This document shows positions 13,021 to 26,568 of a DNA stretch of 64,000 nt, piece by piece. Origin of the DNA: Plasmodium brasilianum. Taxonomy: Eukaryota > Apicomplexa > Aconoidasida > Haemosporida > Plasmodiidae. Below the pieces are notes generated by a model. That model was given only the letters and a program-made list of their open reading frames with translations, was not told where the DNA came from and made no database searches. Positions within the stretch are counted from its first letter, which is position 1. Each line of letters opens with the position of its first letter. A program made the position numbers and the translations under genes. The stretch covers positions 707,001 through 771,000 of the forward strand of contig NC_090120.1 in the NCBI RefSeq assembly GCF_023973825.1, read 5' to 3'.

Positions 13021-13145
13021 TGACCATTTCACCATTTCACCATTTCACCATTTCACCATTTCACCATTTCACCATTTCACCATTTCACCATTTCACCATT
13101 TCACCATTTCACCATTTCACCATTTCACTATTTCACCATTGCACA
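13021..13145. repeat. 8-base minisatellite (TTTCACCA)
   Basis: About fifteen near-perfect copies of TTTCACCA, with one C-to-T change near the 3' end. It sits in the gene-poor region 0.9 kb upstream of the 14064 gene. Confidence 0.94.
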
Positions 13146-14063
13146 ATATTTTACTCAGCCCATTTTTCCCACTTAGCATTTTCCATTTTTGTACTATTTT
13201 TAATTTCTGTGTATATCCATTTATATGTTATCAAACCTATTTTTCTCTACAAATTTTTGATATTTCGTATTTTTGCAATTCATGCGTTTCAAATTAAAAA
13301 TAGTTTATATGATTATATATTAATTTCGTAAATATTACTATATTTTACTTTCGTACATTTTACTATATTTTACTTTCGTACATTTTACTATATTTTATTT
13401 TCGTTTAATTTTTGTTTTTTATTTTATTTTTTTTTTATGTAAGTGCATTTTGCTTTTTCGTCCTTTTGCTGTTCGACAGTGAACTATACAGTTTACTCGG
13501 GGTTAGAGAAATTCGCGCACATAACTCAAGTACATTCTTGTATGCATATTCATATACATATGCACATACATATCCATATTCATATACATATGCACATACA
13601 TATCCATATTCATATACATATACATATGCTTATGTATAAACATATTTGCGTTTAGGTATATCTTCATACGCTTGTGTGTATATATGTTTGAATGTTTGCA
13701 TTTTTACACATTTGCATTTATGCATGTTTCCATTTTTGCACATTTGCATGTTTGTTGGATTATGTGTATATTCGTGCAATCAATTTGTTCAGTCCAAGTT
13801 TTTCCCTTTTTTTATTTTGTTCTTCCATAAAAAAAAAAAAATTAAAAATTAATCAAATAAATACAGAACAAAGCAAAATATAGCAGTTACACGAACACAT
13901 GAATTCGTAAAAGGTGTATACGTATACATATATACACATTTATGCACATATACGCGTTTACACTTATAACACGCATACGTATGAATTACGCGAATCGCAC
14001 AAGAACATTTGAGGGAAAAGCAGTTAATTTACTCAATTTCTACAGATATGCACAGTTAATAAA

Positions 14064-14681
14064 ATGAAAAGGAATAAAGCAAAAGAGAAAATAAAAGAGC
14101 ACGCAGACGGGCAAACAGATGAGCAAACAACAGAGAACCAACATTATATGAATTTTAACGAAAATACGAAAAAATGGTTATATAACAAAATTGAAAAAAA
14201 TAAAATTCTGTTTATTAAGGAAAAATATCAAACATTTCTCAAGTCATATGAGGATAGAAAAAATGATGTTACTAAAAAATATAATATAAATAAATATTTA
14301 GCTATTTTTAATAATTTAATTTTATTATTTTTTATTACTTTTGATATATTTCATAATCTACTAAAACTTACTTTCAAGAATGTCAAGTATTCTTTTAGTA
14401 ACCCCCTTTATTGTATACATAGCTTTAAAGCATTTATAAAAAATATCTCTACATATATTATAAAACTAATTAACACTAATAAACAACTTCTACTCAATTT
14501 TATATTTTTTGTTTTACGGGAAAAGAAAAAAATTGCAAAAGAAATAAATAACTTTATATATTTTGTTTTCAATTTTTTAAATTTGCGTTTCTTCAAATCG
14601 TTGGAGGTTCTATATCAGTACATGTACCCGAGGTACTACGACATTTTCAAAACGGGAAAACTTTCTAAGGTGTTCACCTGA
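14064..14681 (+). CDS. Small conserved-type protein of unknown function
   Basis: A single open frame of 205 residues starting MKRNKAKEK, with normal Plasmodium Lys/Asn/Ile composition and no low-complexity expansion. The N-terminal ~25 residues are charged and Glu/Lys-rich, residues ~45-75 look helical, and a hydrophobic segment near residues 84-106 ('LAIFNNLILLFFITFDIF') could be a membrane span or buried helix. A second hydrophobic stretch is at ~150-160. I do not recognise a family. It is convergent with the CLU-like gene (stop at 15566). The ATG follows an A-rich leader and is the first Met in the frame. No splice signals are needed to explain it. Confidence 0.6.
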   Translation: MKRNKAKEKIKEHADGQTDEQTTENQHYMNFNENTKKWLYNKIEKNKILFIKEKYQTFLKSYEDRKNDVTKKYNINKYLAIFNNLILLFFITFDIFHNLLKLTFKNVKYSFSNPLYCIHSFKAFIKNISTYIIKLINTNKQLLLNFIFFVLREKKKIAKEINNFIYFVFNFLNLRFFKSLEVLYQYMYPRYYDIFKTGKLSKVFT

Positions 14682-14862
14682 ATTACAAAAATGGTCGAAC
14701 GTAATGGCGGAAAGGGAAGTACACCACAGCAAGAGCGAGTTGTAAGGAAGCAAAGAAAGACGAAAGAGGAGCAAAAATGAAACAAACAAATTTTCTTTTC
14801 ACTACAATTGTAAAATAGAATACATCCAAGTTGTCATAGGTAGGTAAAACGTATACATATCC

Positions 14863-14910
<48 letters not shown>

Positions 14911-15565
14911 TTGTATTTTCCATTTTGTCCTTTTTTTTTTTTCATTTATTTTCAGACATTTTGAGTATTGTGTCGATTTGCTTTTTTTTGCACAATGACA
15001 ATTTTATGAAGAAAAAAAAAAAAATTATACATATCTGATGTTGAAAATTGTTGTTACAATACTTAGAATTTTAAAATGAACTAATTTGAGACTCTGTGTA
15101 TCTGGTTCTTAGCTACGTAAATGATGAAGCTAAAAACAAAATAATAAATGAACCAAAATAAAGCAAAAAAAAAAAAAAAAAAAAGTGCAGCAAAATAAAA
15201 CCATGTTTCATGTATTAAATACATATACATATACATATACACATACATACACGTGCTAGATCATATATAGCACGTTCGAGGGTGGAAATGAACTTAAGTT
15301 AATATGTCAACACGCACTACTTGTGAATTGTACTCTTAAATTGAAAACAAGAAGAGGAGGATGGTCTTACCTTGGTCAATTGTATACAAGTTTGCTATGA
15401 TAATAATGCTCTGAGTTTTGTATACATATACGCTTGCACCTTTACCGGTAGACCCATATATGTGAAAATGCGCACGAGGTAGGCGGTAAGTGGTAAACAG
15501 TAGACAGTAGGACCACGCTTCAATCCTTCTTTTTCCACCCTTGACACCATTTACTTATGACCTCA
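14682..15565. other. Intergenic between convergent genes, no gene seen
   Basis: Contains a (TA)n(TG)n run at about 14868-14911, poly-A tracts (15010-15023, 15165-15184) and a perfect inverted repeat ACGTGCTA...TAGCACGT at about 15251-15275. Probably 3' UTR sequence of the two flanking genes. Confidence 0.65.
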
Positions 15566-18500
15566 TTACTGCCTCTTCTTTTCGGAGTAAAATGCTTCAA
15601 ACGTTTTATAATTCAGAAAGTAGTAAAGTAGGCTCATAAAAATGTGTATTTCATTATTATTTAGAATAAATTTATGCTTGTCCCTAACCCTTTTATTATT
15701 ATTTTCTATAAAATGTTTATTTGCATTTTTATTATATTTCTCCTTTTTATTAATGCTTTTCTTATATGTATCATTACTCATTGTGTTGTTAAAACATACA
15801 CTGAATTTAGTAGAACCCGTTTCATCAGACTTCAGTTCAGATGCAGTAACAGAATCCGTACTAGTGCCACTGCTCTCATAAATAGTAGAATTACCCACAT
15901 GTAGTTTACAAACTAATCCATTGATATATTTGGTCTTATATAATTTTCCCCTTAGTAATTTCATCATCGCTATATACATATGATTTTTCTTCTCTATTCT
16001 GGAATAATTCAATTTGCTATCACTCATATAATTTTCCTCTTTATATAACATTTCTACCTTGCTTTCTACTACTTCAATTAATTTTTTTAAAAAGTATGCA
16101 GTAACACTTTTGCTATCAGAGTACATATCGTCATCACTGCCGCTTCCAAACATACCATCTCTACCTACAATTCCCCCTATACCATCACTCACTGCGCAGT
16201 TCACAGCGTTGTCAATAGAGTACTCAACAAGTCTGTTCGTCCTACTACTCCCATCATAACTACAATCATTAGGATAGAACACCTTTATGTTCATAGTATT
16301 TGGTTCATAGAATTGGTTTTCCCTGAATTCCTTTTCCCTCAATGCACTTTTTATCATAACATACTTATTATTTTTCAACAAATGATTAAAATTGGAAATT
16401 TGGATGAATAAATCTTTTTTACTTAAAACGTGTTTGTATTCTTTTATGTAAAAAATTATTTGCTCAGAGGAGTAAAAATTTTCATCATTCAAATATTTTG
16501 AATTTTTGACAAAGGCATTCTGTCTTTTTTCTTTTATTTCCTTATCTTTCTTTTTTTTTCTTTTTTTTTTTTCTTTTGTCTCTCTTCTTTCTTTGTTCTT
16601 TCTCTTGCTATTATGTCCAACATAATTGAGAAGCCGTAATATTTTCATTATTTTCCTCATATACCTTGGTGGAGTAAAAATATTAAACCATATATAAAAT
16701 AAATAGCTTTTTATTTTGCTTATATTTAAAAAGCCTTTTCCGTTAATGCACTTTATTTTTCCTATATGATCAGGTAAATACCAGAAGACGCTATTTACAA
16801 TATTCTTGTCTTCATATATGTAATTATAATTCAGTAAGTAATAACATATTTCTTCAAATAGGTATATACACTTCTTATTCTCTAAGTACATATAAATCAA
16901 ACCCACGATGTAGCTGCTATAGAGCGTGTCGATGTGGTTTTTTCCAAGGATCAGCTGGTTTATCTGCAAGAGGAATAAGCAGGGTATGCATCTGTCTATG
17001 TATGTACTTATGCATCTACGTATGTATGTACTTATGCATCTACGTATGTATGTACTTATGCATCTACGTATGTATGTACTTATGCATCTACGTATGTATG
17101 TACATATATATATATATATATGTACTCGCGTATGAATTCTCATGAGTGAGCATTCGAAAGCACTAACCTCCTCCGACTGCTTTGCATTCAGTAGAGCGTA
17201 GTGCATCATCCTCCTTTTGTTCAATCTGAATGATTCTGAAAAATATGTTTTCAAAGTCATGAGAGATATGTCTAAATGCACACTAGCTGTATAACAGCTT
17301 TGTACGCGGAAGGACTGAAATAACTTCTTCACATTTTCTAATATCTTTATACAATAAAGAGAACAATTCAAAACAAAATTATGATTCTTATATTTTTTAA
17401 TAATTCTATTAGTATTGTAGTAATAAAATAACGAATTTGCAAAATAGTGTAAGGTACAAGCTAAGCGAATATTATAAATGGAATTACATTTATTAATAAT
17501 TTTTATATTAGTACATAACAATACATCCTCATGAGGATAAGATATATCATTAACAAAATAATTCGACATATTTCTAACCCTATCTTGTAATACATAATCA
17601 TCATTCTTTTGATTAAAATGAAAATCACTTTTCTTAACATTACAGTAAATGATATCCTCAAAACTGTTGTTTATCTTTATATTTTGCATGACTTGTTCAG
17701 AATAATTCTTTAATCTCATGTTCATTTGCAGAGAAAGGGCAGTTCTTAGGAGCAGCAAAAACTGGTCATAATTTTTCGACATCTTGTTACACCTAACATT
17801 CGTGGGTAAAAAGCATAAGCACATACGTATGTATATGTATGTGCATACCCTTATATATACCCGAATATATGTACACACATTTGTACACCCATATAAATGT
17901 ATATATATACACGCATCTGTACAATATATACCAACCTAGACGCAACACGAAGATCAAGCGATGTACAAACGTAGTGCACTAAACATAATGTATGTGACAG
18001 AGCAACGAATCAACTAAACACCACAAAAAAATGAGAAACTTATAAATGATTAATAGAGAAAAGCAGCACCCGAGAAAATTAGAAAAGTGAACTGTCATGT
18101 GAAGTTATGTGAAATATTTCTTCTTTTTTGTACTGAAACTTACCACGAGAGACACAGGTAAAAATCCAAATAAATGGGGTGGAAAAAGACGAAATAATTA
18201 TTCAGAATACTTGAGCAAACCTCATACGTTTTTTTGTACACATCCATATTTCCGTAATAAAAAAAAAAATCCTTGCCGTGGTCAGGATGCATGCAATAGT
18301 CACGATAATTTCCAAACTTCGAAAGGTAGGAAAAATCGCTCGAATGTGAATTTGGATTTTCTTCATCTTCTTGTTCTTCAGATTGCCTCGTCGACATTTC
18401 TTCCAACAATTCTTCAGAGAATTCATCCCAGGACCCCTCGGAATCACTCCAATAAGTTTCACTCCTAAGATTCATTTCGTCCTTAAAAATTAACTTCTTA

Positions 18501-21500
18501 CTTTTGTGAACCCCCTTTTTCTGGGATGATCCTTTCTTACTGCCGCTTTTATAGTTTTCCCAACCGTGAGCTTCTCCACAATTAGAATTCCCCCCTGCAC
18601 TGTTCAGGCATTTTTTATTTAATTTACTTTTCACAAACTTCTTAAAGTTATATCTTCTGATCATATACATAATCAACCACATAATACGGACATGCACAGA
18701 GATAACACTATTCTCAGATATATAACTAAAAATATAAGTAGACGTTTTTAGTGCATATTCAAATAGGGTAAGTTTAACAGAAACTGCTACTATATTCAAC
18801 AAAGCGTAAAGAGTAAAATAATCCGAATTATTATATAGGGTAATACTATCCTTTGATCCTAACAAAGAGTTTATCTTAATCGTGTATGTATTACCCCTTT
18901 TTTCCATTTCATTCCGAAATGGATACTCACCAATATTTATGTCATTCCTTTTTATCTCTAAATTTTCATTTACACCAAGAGGTACCTTTGCATATTTATT
19001 ATTCAAATCTTGTGTTGCATCCCTGTTATTATTTACATTACGAATACTACTGTATAGTACAACCTTGTTCTTCCCCTTGTCATATTTACCTTGCCAGTCA
19101 GCTCTTCTAATGTTCCCTCCGTTCACCGTTAAATGCTTAGCATATATTTCATTACTGGTGCTAAGACTGTGGTGATACATTATGGTAAAAAAAATTAAAT
19201 TTGACAACATGAGTTTATTCTCATTGCTTATATCTAGATATATGTTCCCTGGGTCTTGTACGTACTTATATGTAGGAATGTACATGTAACTGATATTTAA
19301 TGATCTTTTTATCTTAAGTGCGTACAATTTTAAATCATACAAGTCAAATTTCTTTGTTTTTATATTTTTAATTTTTTCATTATATTCAAATAAGGATGGG
19401 AAAAAGAAAATACCTAGACACTTCTGTATATTTTTGTATGTATAAATATAATGTACCTCTTCTATAGAATCTATATTTTTAGAATAAGAAAATTTAGAAC
19501 AATTTTTTCTTACAATTGATGTAATATATTCCTTATAGTAGTTGTGTGTTAATATTAAGTTAAACATATTTACTACAAACATATCAATAATCGTTATATT
19601 TCCTTTATATATTTTTTTAATTACTCTAGAATGGTGTAAATCATGTTTCCTACTTTTTATTTTCTTCATACTGTACATTTCAGCTTTGCTGTATTTTTTA
19701 AAACTGTTGAAGGTTAAAAGTTCTGATAACAGGGGAATATTATTACTGTCTAAATTATTTGCTAATATAAGCTTCTTATTAATTATCTTCAATAGGTTTA
19801 TAAAACATTTCAAAGCTCTTTTTTTCGAGCATGTATTCTTTCTACTCTTCTTGCTATTCAGCACGTCGTCCTTGACTATGCTGTCTTTGTCCATGTACCC
19901 CTCCTCCATTTCAACAGAGCAGTTTGAATAGCCACTATTCGACGCGTACTTTTCTGAACTGTTCATGTATTTAGTTCTTTCAGTAAAACAGGATAGTGTG
20001 GAATTCAGCTCCTCGGATTGGTCTTCAAACCCTGTCGACGCGTTTTCCAGTACACCATAGGATTGATCCACCCCTTCTGACCACTTCACCCCCTTTCCAC
20101 TCTTATTAACAAGAACTTCATCATTCTGTCTTATTTCCTCTCTCATGTAATTAAAAGAATTTCCATTATCGTCTACATTAATATTTTTACTATGTCCATA
20201 CTTCTTACCCCAATTGAGTGCTCCCTCATTCACTCTTTTTTTGTAAAATATACATATTTCACGTATACAATAAAGTGTGTAATTTTTAATACAGCGAATT
20301 AGTATCTCACTATAAATTATATTATATAACCATCTAAACGTTACAAACTTCAACATTCGGCCTAAATATTTCATTTTAATTCCCCTACTATGTAAGTACA
20401 TTTTCAACGAAACGCTATCGTATGGAACCATAAACGATATCTTTTCCATATCACTGACAACTGTATGCAGGTGTATGTCTAGGTGTTTGAACAGCTCCTT
20501 TTCTTCATCATTCTGACAATTTCCGTCCTTTTCAAAATAAAAATTAATGTTATTCCTAACGTTTATATAATTTGAATAAAACGACTTGACAGAGTAATGC
20601 TCACTACCCCTCTTTTTCTGCAAATCGTAAAAATAAAAATTTTTTTTATATGAAAAAATTCACTCGAAGGATAAAAGGTGAGGTAGGGAAGGAAATAATA
20701 ATACATAATACATAATATGTAATTTATAATTTATAATATATAATATGTAATTTATAATTTATAATTTATAATTTATAATTTATAATATAACAGGTGAAAC
20801 AGATAAAGATGCTCAGATAACAGTTTTGAAACTGTGGGGAGAGGAAGAATGATATAATAAAATAAAATTAGAAAAAATAAAACAAAGAAAAAGAAATATC
20901 TACTACTTCCATCCATCCTTTTCGTTAAAAATTCAAAGTGCAAGTTTTATACCTGCATGTCCTCATCATCAGATACCCATTTAGATTCATCAAAAAAGTG
21001 GGAGTGGTCTTTACTCGATATAGTCAGCATTGAATTAATATTGTAGAATACATAATTATGTTCTAAATAAGATTTTGCCAAAAATACGTTTTTGCTCTTC
21101 TCTTGTGTAAACAATTTGTATGTGGGAATAGACCTTTCTAGTAACATCATCTCCTATGAGTCAAACGTTGTGCAATTTGAAAAATTATCAAAAAAAAATG
21201 AAGATTTCCATGGTTTCTTTTCAAATACAATCCAATAATCTTTTTCAGAATAACATAAATTTTTTTTTTTTAACATACATAAATGTTTTTGTGCATAACG
21301 TGAATACTTGCATAATGGCACAAATATTTGCAAGAACACCCGCAAATAAACATACTCACGTACTGTAAGCACATATACACATGTAAATCTACTTGCATAT
21401 GTGTATGTGCTAATCCTTACATGCTTAAGATTTCCATTCGTTTTATCCAATGTTAGTATATTCAGCGGCTGAGTGGGGTATGGTATGATATACATTTTAA

Positions 21501-21722
21501 ACCCTTTATACGACACAACTACATTGGAAAAAATGTGGTATAAAGGGATAAACGACTATATGTAATTTTTGCATTTTTTCATTTCTCGTTTTATTGTTTA
21601 TTAGACATATGCAATAAATACATGAGTCACAAAAGGGGACGACTGCCAAACGATTATCATATAAAACAGAATCAATACAGTAAATCTTCATTTTCAACTA
21701 TACATTTGTACATACGATGTTT

Positions 21723-21758
<36 letters not shown>

Positions 21759-23248
21759 CATTACGAGTGCTTAAATTAAAGGATAGTAAAGACAGTGATA
21801 TTTTTCGATCATCTGAATTTCGGCTTAATTTTTTCATTAGTTCTTTTTTCATTTCTTTTAAATTTTGAAGCTTAATTTCCGCTATTCCCTTGTTTATCCA
21901 CTGTTGCGCTTTTAGCTCATTGTTGTATTTTCTGAACGGAAAAAATAAAATAAAAAAAATTACAAATATAGGAAATATAGCAGATCAGACAAGTACAACA
22001 AATATAACTAATGCGCATTTAAATACATGTTTTAAAGCACCATATAGTATATTACTTGTAAGCACCGTCAGCTCCTGTTTTTTCATCTCCAAAAATTAAA
22101 ATACCCATTAGTCCTCCTTTCACTATATCGGTGTCGTTTGTTATATATATCTATTAATTTAGGGGAGAGGGAAAAAAAAAAAAAAAATGACAAATAAAGA
22201 CAATAGGACATTTAAAAAAACGTTGCACATATTTGTAAAAGAAAATGAGAAGAGCAAAAAGATGAAGAAAGGAGAACGTCAATATATACTTACATGTATG
22301 TACGCGTGTTATATATATATGTACATTCTTTTGCTGCACCTCATCATTCTTAAAAAGTTTGAAGATGTCTAGTGGACTCTTTCCTACTATCTTTTCATAT
22401 TTAAAAGTGCTATTAAACAACACTTTGTATTCCGATTTTCCTTTGAAATGTTGAAGAGTAAAAACAAGTATACAAATAATTTAACGAATGGTTTATAAAA
22501 GGTAAAAATTTTATTGGTTTATTATTTTTTTTTTACCTTACCCGAAAATAAATCATCAACATATCTTGGAGATGTGTACTTCCTGTAGGTAGCGATTCAA
22601 TCAAAAAAGGAAAAAAAGGAGGTTAACACTTTTTATCTTAAGGACTGATTATTTTTGCTTATGTGTAGGTTATGCTGGGAGCATACATGCATGTACGTAC
22701 ATAAGTATCTGTGTATGCAATTGTGTGTGTAACTGTGCATGCAATTGTGTGTGTAACTGTGCATGCAAATGTGTGTGTAACTGTGCATGAATGTACGCGT
22801 ATTTTCATTTTACGTGTATTCCTGAATTATGACACTCTTGGCAAAATTTGCAGCAATTTTAACAAATGTGCTCTCCAAGTAAAAAAACATAGAACATGCT
22901 CTTATTTCCTCATACATGTTATTAACCTATGAATAATAATTTATTTCTTTCTTTTAATAAACATATATTTTTTTTTCAGAAAAGTTGAAACAACAACAAT
23001 CCGAGTACTTTTGTAGAGCCGCATGAACACATATATATTTATATATTTGTGGGTGTACCTTTTCCATATTGTAAAGTTGAAAATGCTTACACAGGTACAT
23101 GTCGTAAGCATCATTAACAACTCTTAACCAACTAGGGGCTCCTGGGAATACCATAAAAGTTAACAGTTAAGCGAATTATTTATGTCGGTAAGAATGTATG
23201 TATGTAGGTATGTATTTATATACTTATGTACGTATGTACATATGCATG

Positions 23249-23289
<41 letters not shown>

Positions 23290-24543
23290 ATTTTTTTTTT
23301 TTTTTTTTTTTTTGCTGGTGGAGGACTTATGTCCTACTTTTCTTATATTTCGGAAGTAATTCCAAATGAAGAAAATCCATCAAATCTGACGTAGATATTA
23401 GAGGGATTGGGGCCTTATCATACGCATTTTTAGAAGAGGAATATAACAAATTAAGGAAGTTTCTGTCTGTACATTAGAAAGGATAAAATGTCATAAGTAC
23501 GTATATTAAAGTTTACATTTTATAATTTTTTTTTCTTTTTCTTCCTTTTTACTTAATGATGCAGCTTCATTTAGATCATTTACTCCATTTACACTACTTT
23601 TCCGAGTTAATATCTAAAAATAAGTATGAAAGGAATAATAAAATTGAACACATAGCTGAATATGCATTTAAAAAAAAAAAATTTCATCTTATAATTTTCT
23701 TTTTAAAATATTACAAAAGATTCAACATGAGTATCAACATCCTTATCGGCTTTGTACATCACTGCCTCTTTCTTTAATTTGCTAAGAGATATTTCAGTTG
23801 CTAAAAAGTAGTAGTCTTCTTGGTTCTACGAAATATGTGTAAATTTGTTTTAGTTGTGCATATTTTCAATTCAGCATGGCAAGTATGTGTAAGTATGTAT
23901 ATATACGTATGGATGGATGCACATATATACATATATGTAGATATGCATAGGTAGACGCAATTTTGCACCATTCTGGCTCCATTATTTCCAAAATAAGAAA
24001 ATGGTTGTTTACACTTAATTATATCTAATGCTAATTCAAGATAACCTAACGGATTAAATTAATAAAAATAAGTTAAGCGTAAGAGAAGTTTGCTGAATAG
24101 GTGAATATATAAATACATTAATATATGAATATATGATCTAGTTTGACGTTCATTATGCACTATTTTATAGAATAAACACTATGTTTTACTCAATATACAC
24201 TAATTTACACAATAAGCACTATATATTATTCAGCATGTACTACTTTACATTGCCTTCAATTTTTAACCTTGTACACTTTTGCTTTCGCACTCATATAATT
24301 TGTACGTTTTACAGGAGCTATAATATTTTAAAAAGCTATAATTCTGATTTAAATATAATTTTAAACCTACATCTTTTTTTTTTTCTATGTTACAAATAAT
24401 ATTAATAAATTGGGGACACTCTCCCCTTATACATACAATTGGTAGATAGAAAGATTTATTTATACTTGCTCTAAACTGCACAAAATTAACATGCACAAAA
24501 AATATTCATATAATTAGAATTGAAAAATATTAGGTAGGAAAGC

Positions 24544-24576
<33 letters not shown>

Positions 24577-26423
24577 CACGTATTACCATAAAGTTGTAAT
24601 CATTCTTCAGCACTTCTATTATGTGAATTCTTTCTGGCGTATTAGACACTCTTTCCTCATCTTCACTATCATAAAATATTATTACTTTGAGCTAACAAGA
24701 CAGAAGGAATTAAGTAAATACGAAGTAAATAAATAAGCAGTTAAGCAAATAAGAAGATAAGTAATTAAGCCATTAATTGAACAATTAAGTAAATAAGTTG
24801 TTAAGTAAATAATCAGTTAAGTAAATTAGTGTACAGATATTTAATACTAATTGTTCTTTTAAAAAGAATATTTTTATTATTCTTCTAATATTTCTTCTCT
24901 TAATACCCTTAATATGTTACTAAAGTCGTCACATGAAAGATGCAAAGACTTCAATTTTATTTTCAGCGCAAAATGACTTTTTAACTTAGGACTATAGACA
25001 GACATTTTGAGCTCTTTGATAGACAGAAATACATCATTCGTCTACGAAATGATAAGATATATCACTGTGAGATAAGGTGTATTATTAGGTTGTATCACTC
25101 AATTTTTATTTAATTTTATTTTGTTGCATTTTGTTTTATTTTGTTTCATTCCATTTTATTCTTTTTATTTCTCTATTATACATGATAATTGTTTATGTTA
25201 TTATTCCTTTTAACCGTTATATTGTTCTATTTTAATATTTTTCAAAATATATATTAACCAACAAAATGTCTATATTTGCTATGTTATCTTTGCAATACTC
25301 TCTTTTTTGTAGCACAAATGGAGTCTACGATCTCAACTATACCGTTGCATTTTAAAAACATCAAAATTTTGCACTTTAATGCACCTTTAATATTCAAAAT
25401 AGAAAAAAAATATCCACTTATATATTCCAGATAAATATGCACATTTTTGTGTGCAAAATACAACATACAAAATACATAATTTTTTTCAGTACTGTTTAAT
25501 GCTAATATAGCTGGATAACAGGTAAAAAAAAAAAAAAAAAAAAAAAAGGTGAGTAATAAATTGTTAGTATTACATAGTATATACTATGATAATACAAAAA
25601 GATACATGAACAAGAAATAAATTTTTGAATATGTAAAAAAAAAAAAAAAAAAAAAAAAATGTACATGTAAGAAAAAAAGTAATTTAAGAAATTTTTCTAC
25701 ACATTTTTGGCTAGTCGTACATATTTTTTTTTTTCCTTTTTTATTTTAAGAAAATTAAGATTAAAACAGAGTGTTGTCAATTAAAACGGTCTATGAAATA
25801 GGTTAATGTTATGGGGATATAAGTGGTATGAGACGACAAAAAAGGAATAGGATAAGGATATCCTAAAATGGATGGCTATTTTTAAAGGTCATCCCTTTTT
25901 TACGAAATGACCCTCTCATTATCATCCTGTAAATAAATATAATATAATAACTCCACGAAATTGTAAGTCTATACATATATACGTACATATATATATGTGT
26001 GATACGAAAGTGTGAAATTAACTTAAAATTATGATATACATACAAATTACAAGTATTACAAATGAAGGTTCCAAAATTTCCAAAAAAATTAGGAAACACG
26101 TTTATACTTTTAATATAGAATTTATTCATATATTTAAAGGATTAAAAAAAGTTTAAAACGTTGTCTTTATATGCTAAATATTTATGTTATTAATTTAAAA
26201 AAAAAAAAAAAAGTCTAAAAATATACTTCACATATTTCTTATACGAAATATAAACGGAATGTAAAAGGGTGTCTAACCTTTTCATATTACAAAATATTCC
26301 TTTAAAATAAAAAAATATATATACAATATTAATGGATATTATATTTTTCTTTTTTTTTTTTTTTCTCATTTCTTCGAAATTAAATACATAGATTGTATTC
26401 TTTAATGCAAATTTAAAAGCCAT
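15566..26423 (-). CDS. CLU: CLU (clustered mitochondria) family protein, ~23 exons
   Basis: I joined (5' to 3') 26423-26227, 26106-26044, 25926-25904, 25510-25299, 25041-24907, 24691-24587, 24475-24313, 24045-23969, 23825-23715, 23613-23553, 23466-23338, 23141-23059, 22926-22814, 22582-22542, 22440-22340, 22150-22056, 21931-21765, 21642-21607, 21518-21421, 21153-20953, 20617-18144, 17792-17168 and 16963-15566. All are GT...AG with matching phase, giving about 2,240 residues. CLU hallmarks: 'VSYKGFKMYIIPYPTQPLN' resembles the CLU-domain V-D-Y-R-G-F-R strand; 'LHSRGIKMKYLGRM' is the L-H-S-R-G-I-N-x-R-Y-L-G motif; near the C-terminus 'AKQSEEINQLILGKNHIDTL' matches the TPR repeat of the family. 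CLU proteins bind mRNAs for mitochondrial proteins and affect mitochondrial distribution. Asn/Ser/Lys-rich inserts make this member longer than the ~1,300-residue norm. The first four exons are the least certain. The donor of 22340 could instead be 22325. Confidence 0.75.
16964..17167 (-). repeat. In-frame intron with 24-base minisatellite
   Basis: This is the last intron of the CLU-like gene (GTTAGT...TTGCAG), 204 bases long, exactly 68 codons, and free of stop codons in the flanking frame. About four 24-base units (TGTATGTACTTATGCATCTA...) occupy 17000-17105. If retained it would add a Tyr/Ile/Arg/Cys-rich repeat in the middle of the TPR region. The flanking exon ends ('AKQSEE' and 'INQLILGK') join cleanly into a conserved TPR motif, so I treat it as an intron. 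Confidence 0.78.
20690..20790. repeat. AT-only repeat (AATTTATAATTTAT)
   Basis: About 100 bases of AATTTAT and ATAATAC units lie in the intron between the 20953 and 20617 exons of the CLU-like gene. It is typical Plasmodium intronic simple sequence. Confidence 0.8.
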
Positions 26424-26568
26424 TATTTTACTTTAAAACATTTTCCCTTAACTTAATTCCTGCTTATTATTTATATATAAATACACAATAATTCTTATGC
26501 ATATACACACACAGACACATATATATGCCTCTATGTTTAGGTGCACCACGTTTTCAATTAATAGGCTA

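Larger units (their letters stand above)
10741..14063. other. Gene-poor, minisatellite-rich intergenic region
   Basis: Over 3 kb contains no convincing gene. Besides the individually listed arrays there are poly-T tracts (11711-11729, 12160-12185, 12460-12478), a T-rich repeat at 12690-12825, and a 25-base repeat at about 13336-13400 (TACTATATTTTACTTTCGTA...). A pyrimidine/purine ATAC-rich array at 13545-13640 has a ~30-base unit. An upstream exon of the THH1/TOM1/TOM3-type gene and the 5' UTR of the 14064 gene may lie here. Confidence 0.65.

Noticed and set aside
21506..21697. Apparent start MKIYCIDS as the beginning of a separate gene
   Set aside because: The preceding exon (phase 1) joins in frame to the acceptor at 21642, giving a continuous CLU-domain strand; the MKIYCIDS segment then lies in an intron.
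25867..26423. A separate small gene ending at the stop at 25867
   Set aside because: An internal donor at 25904 splices in phase to the exon at 25510, so I merged it with the CLU-like gene, although the 5' part stays uncertain.
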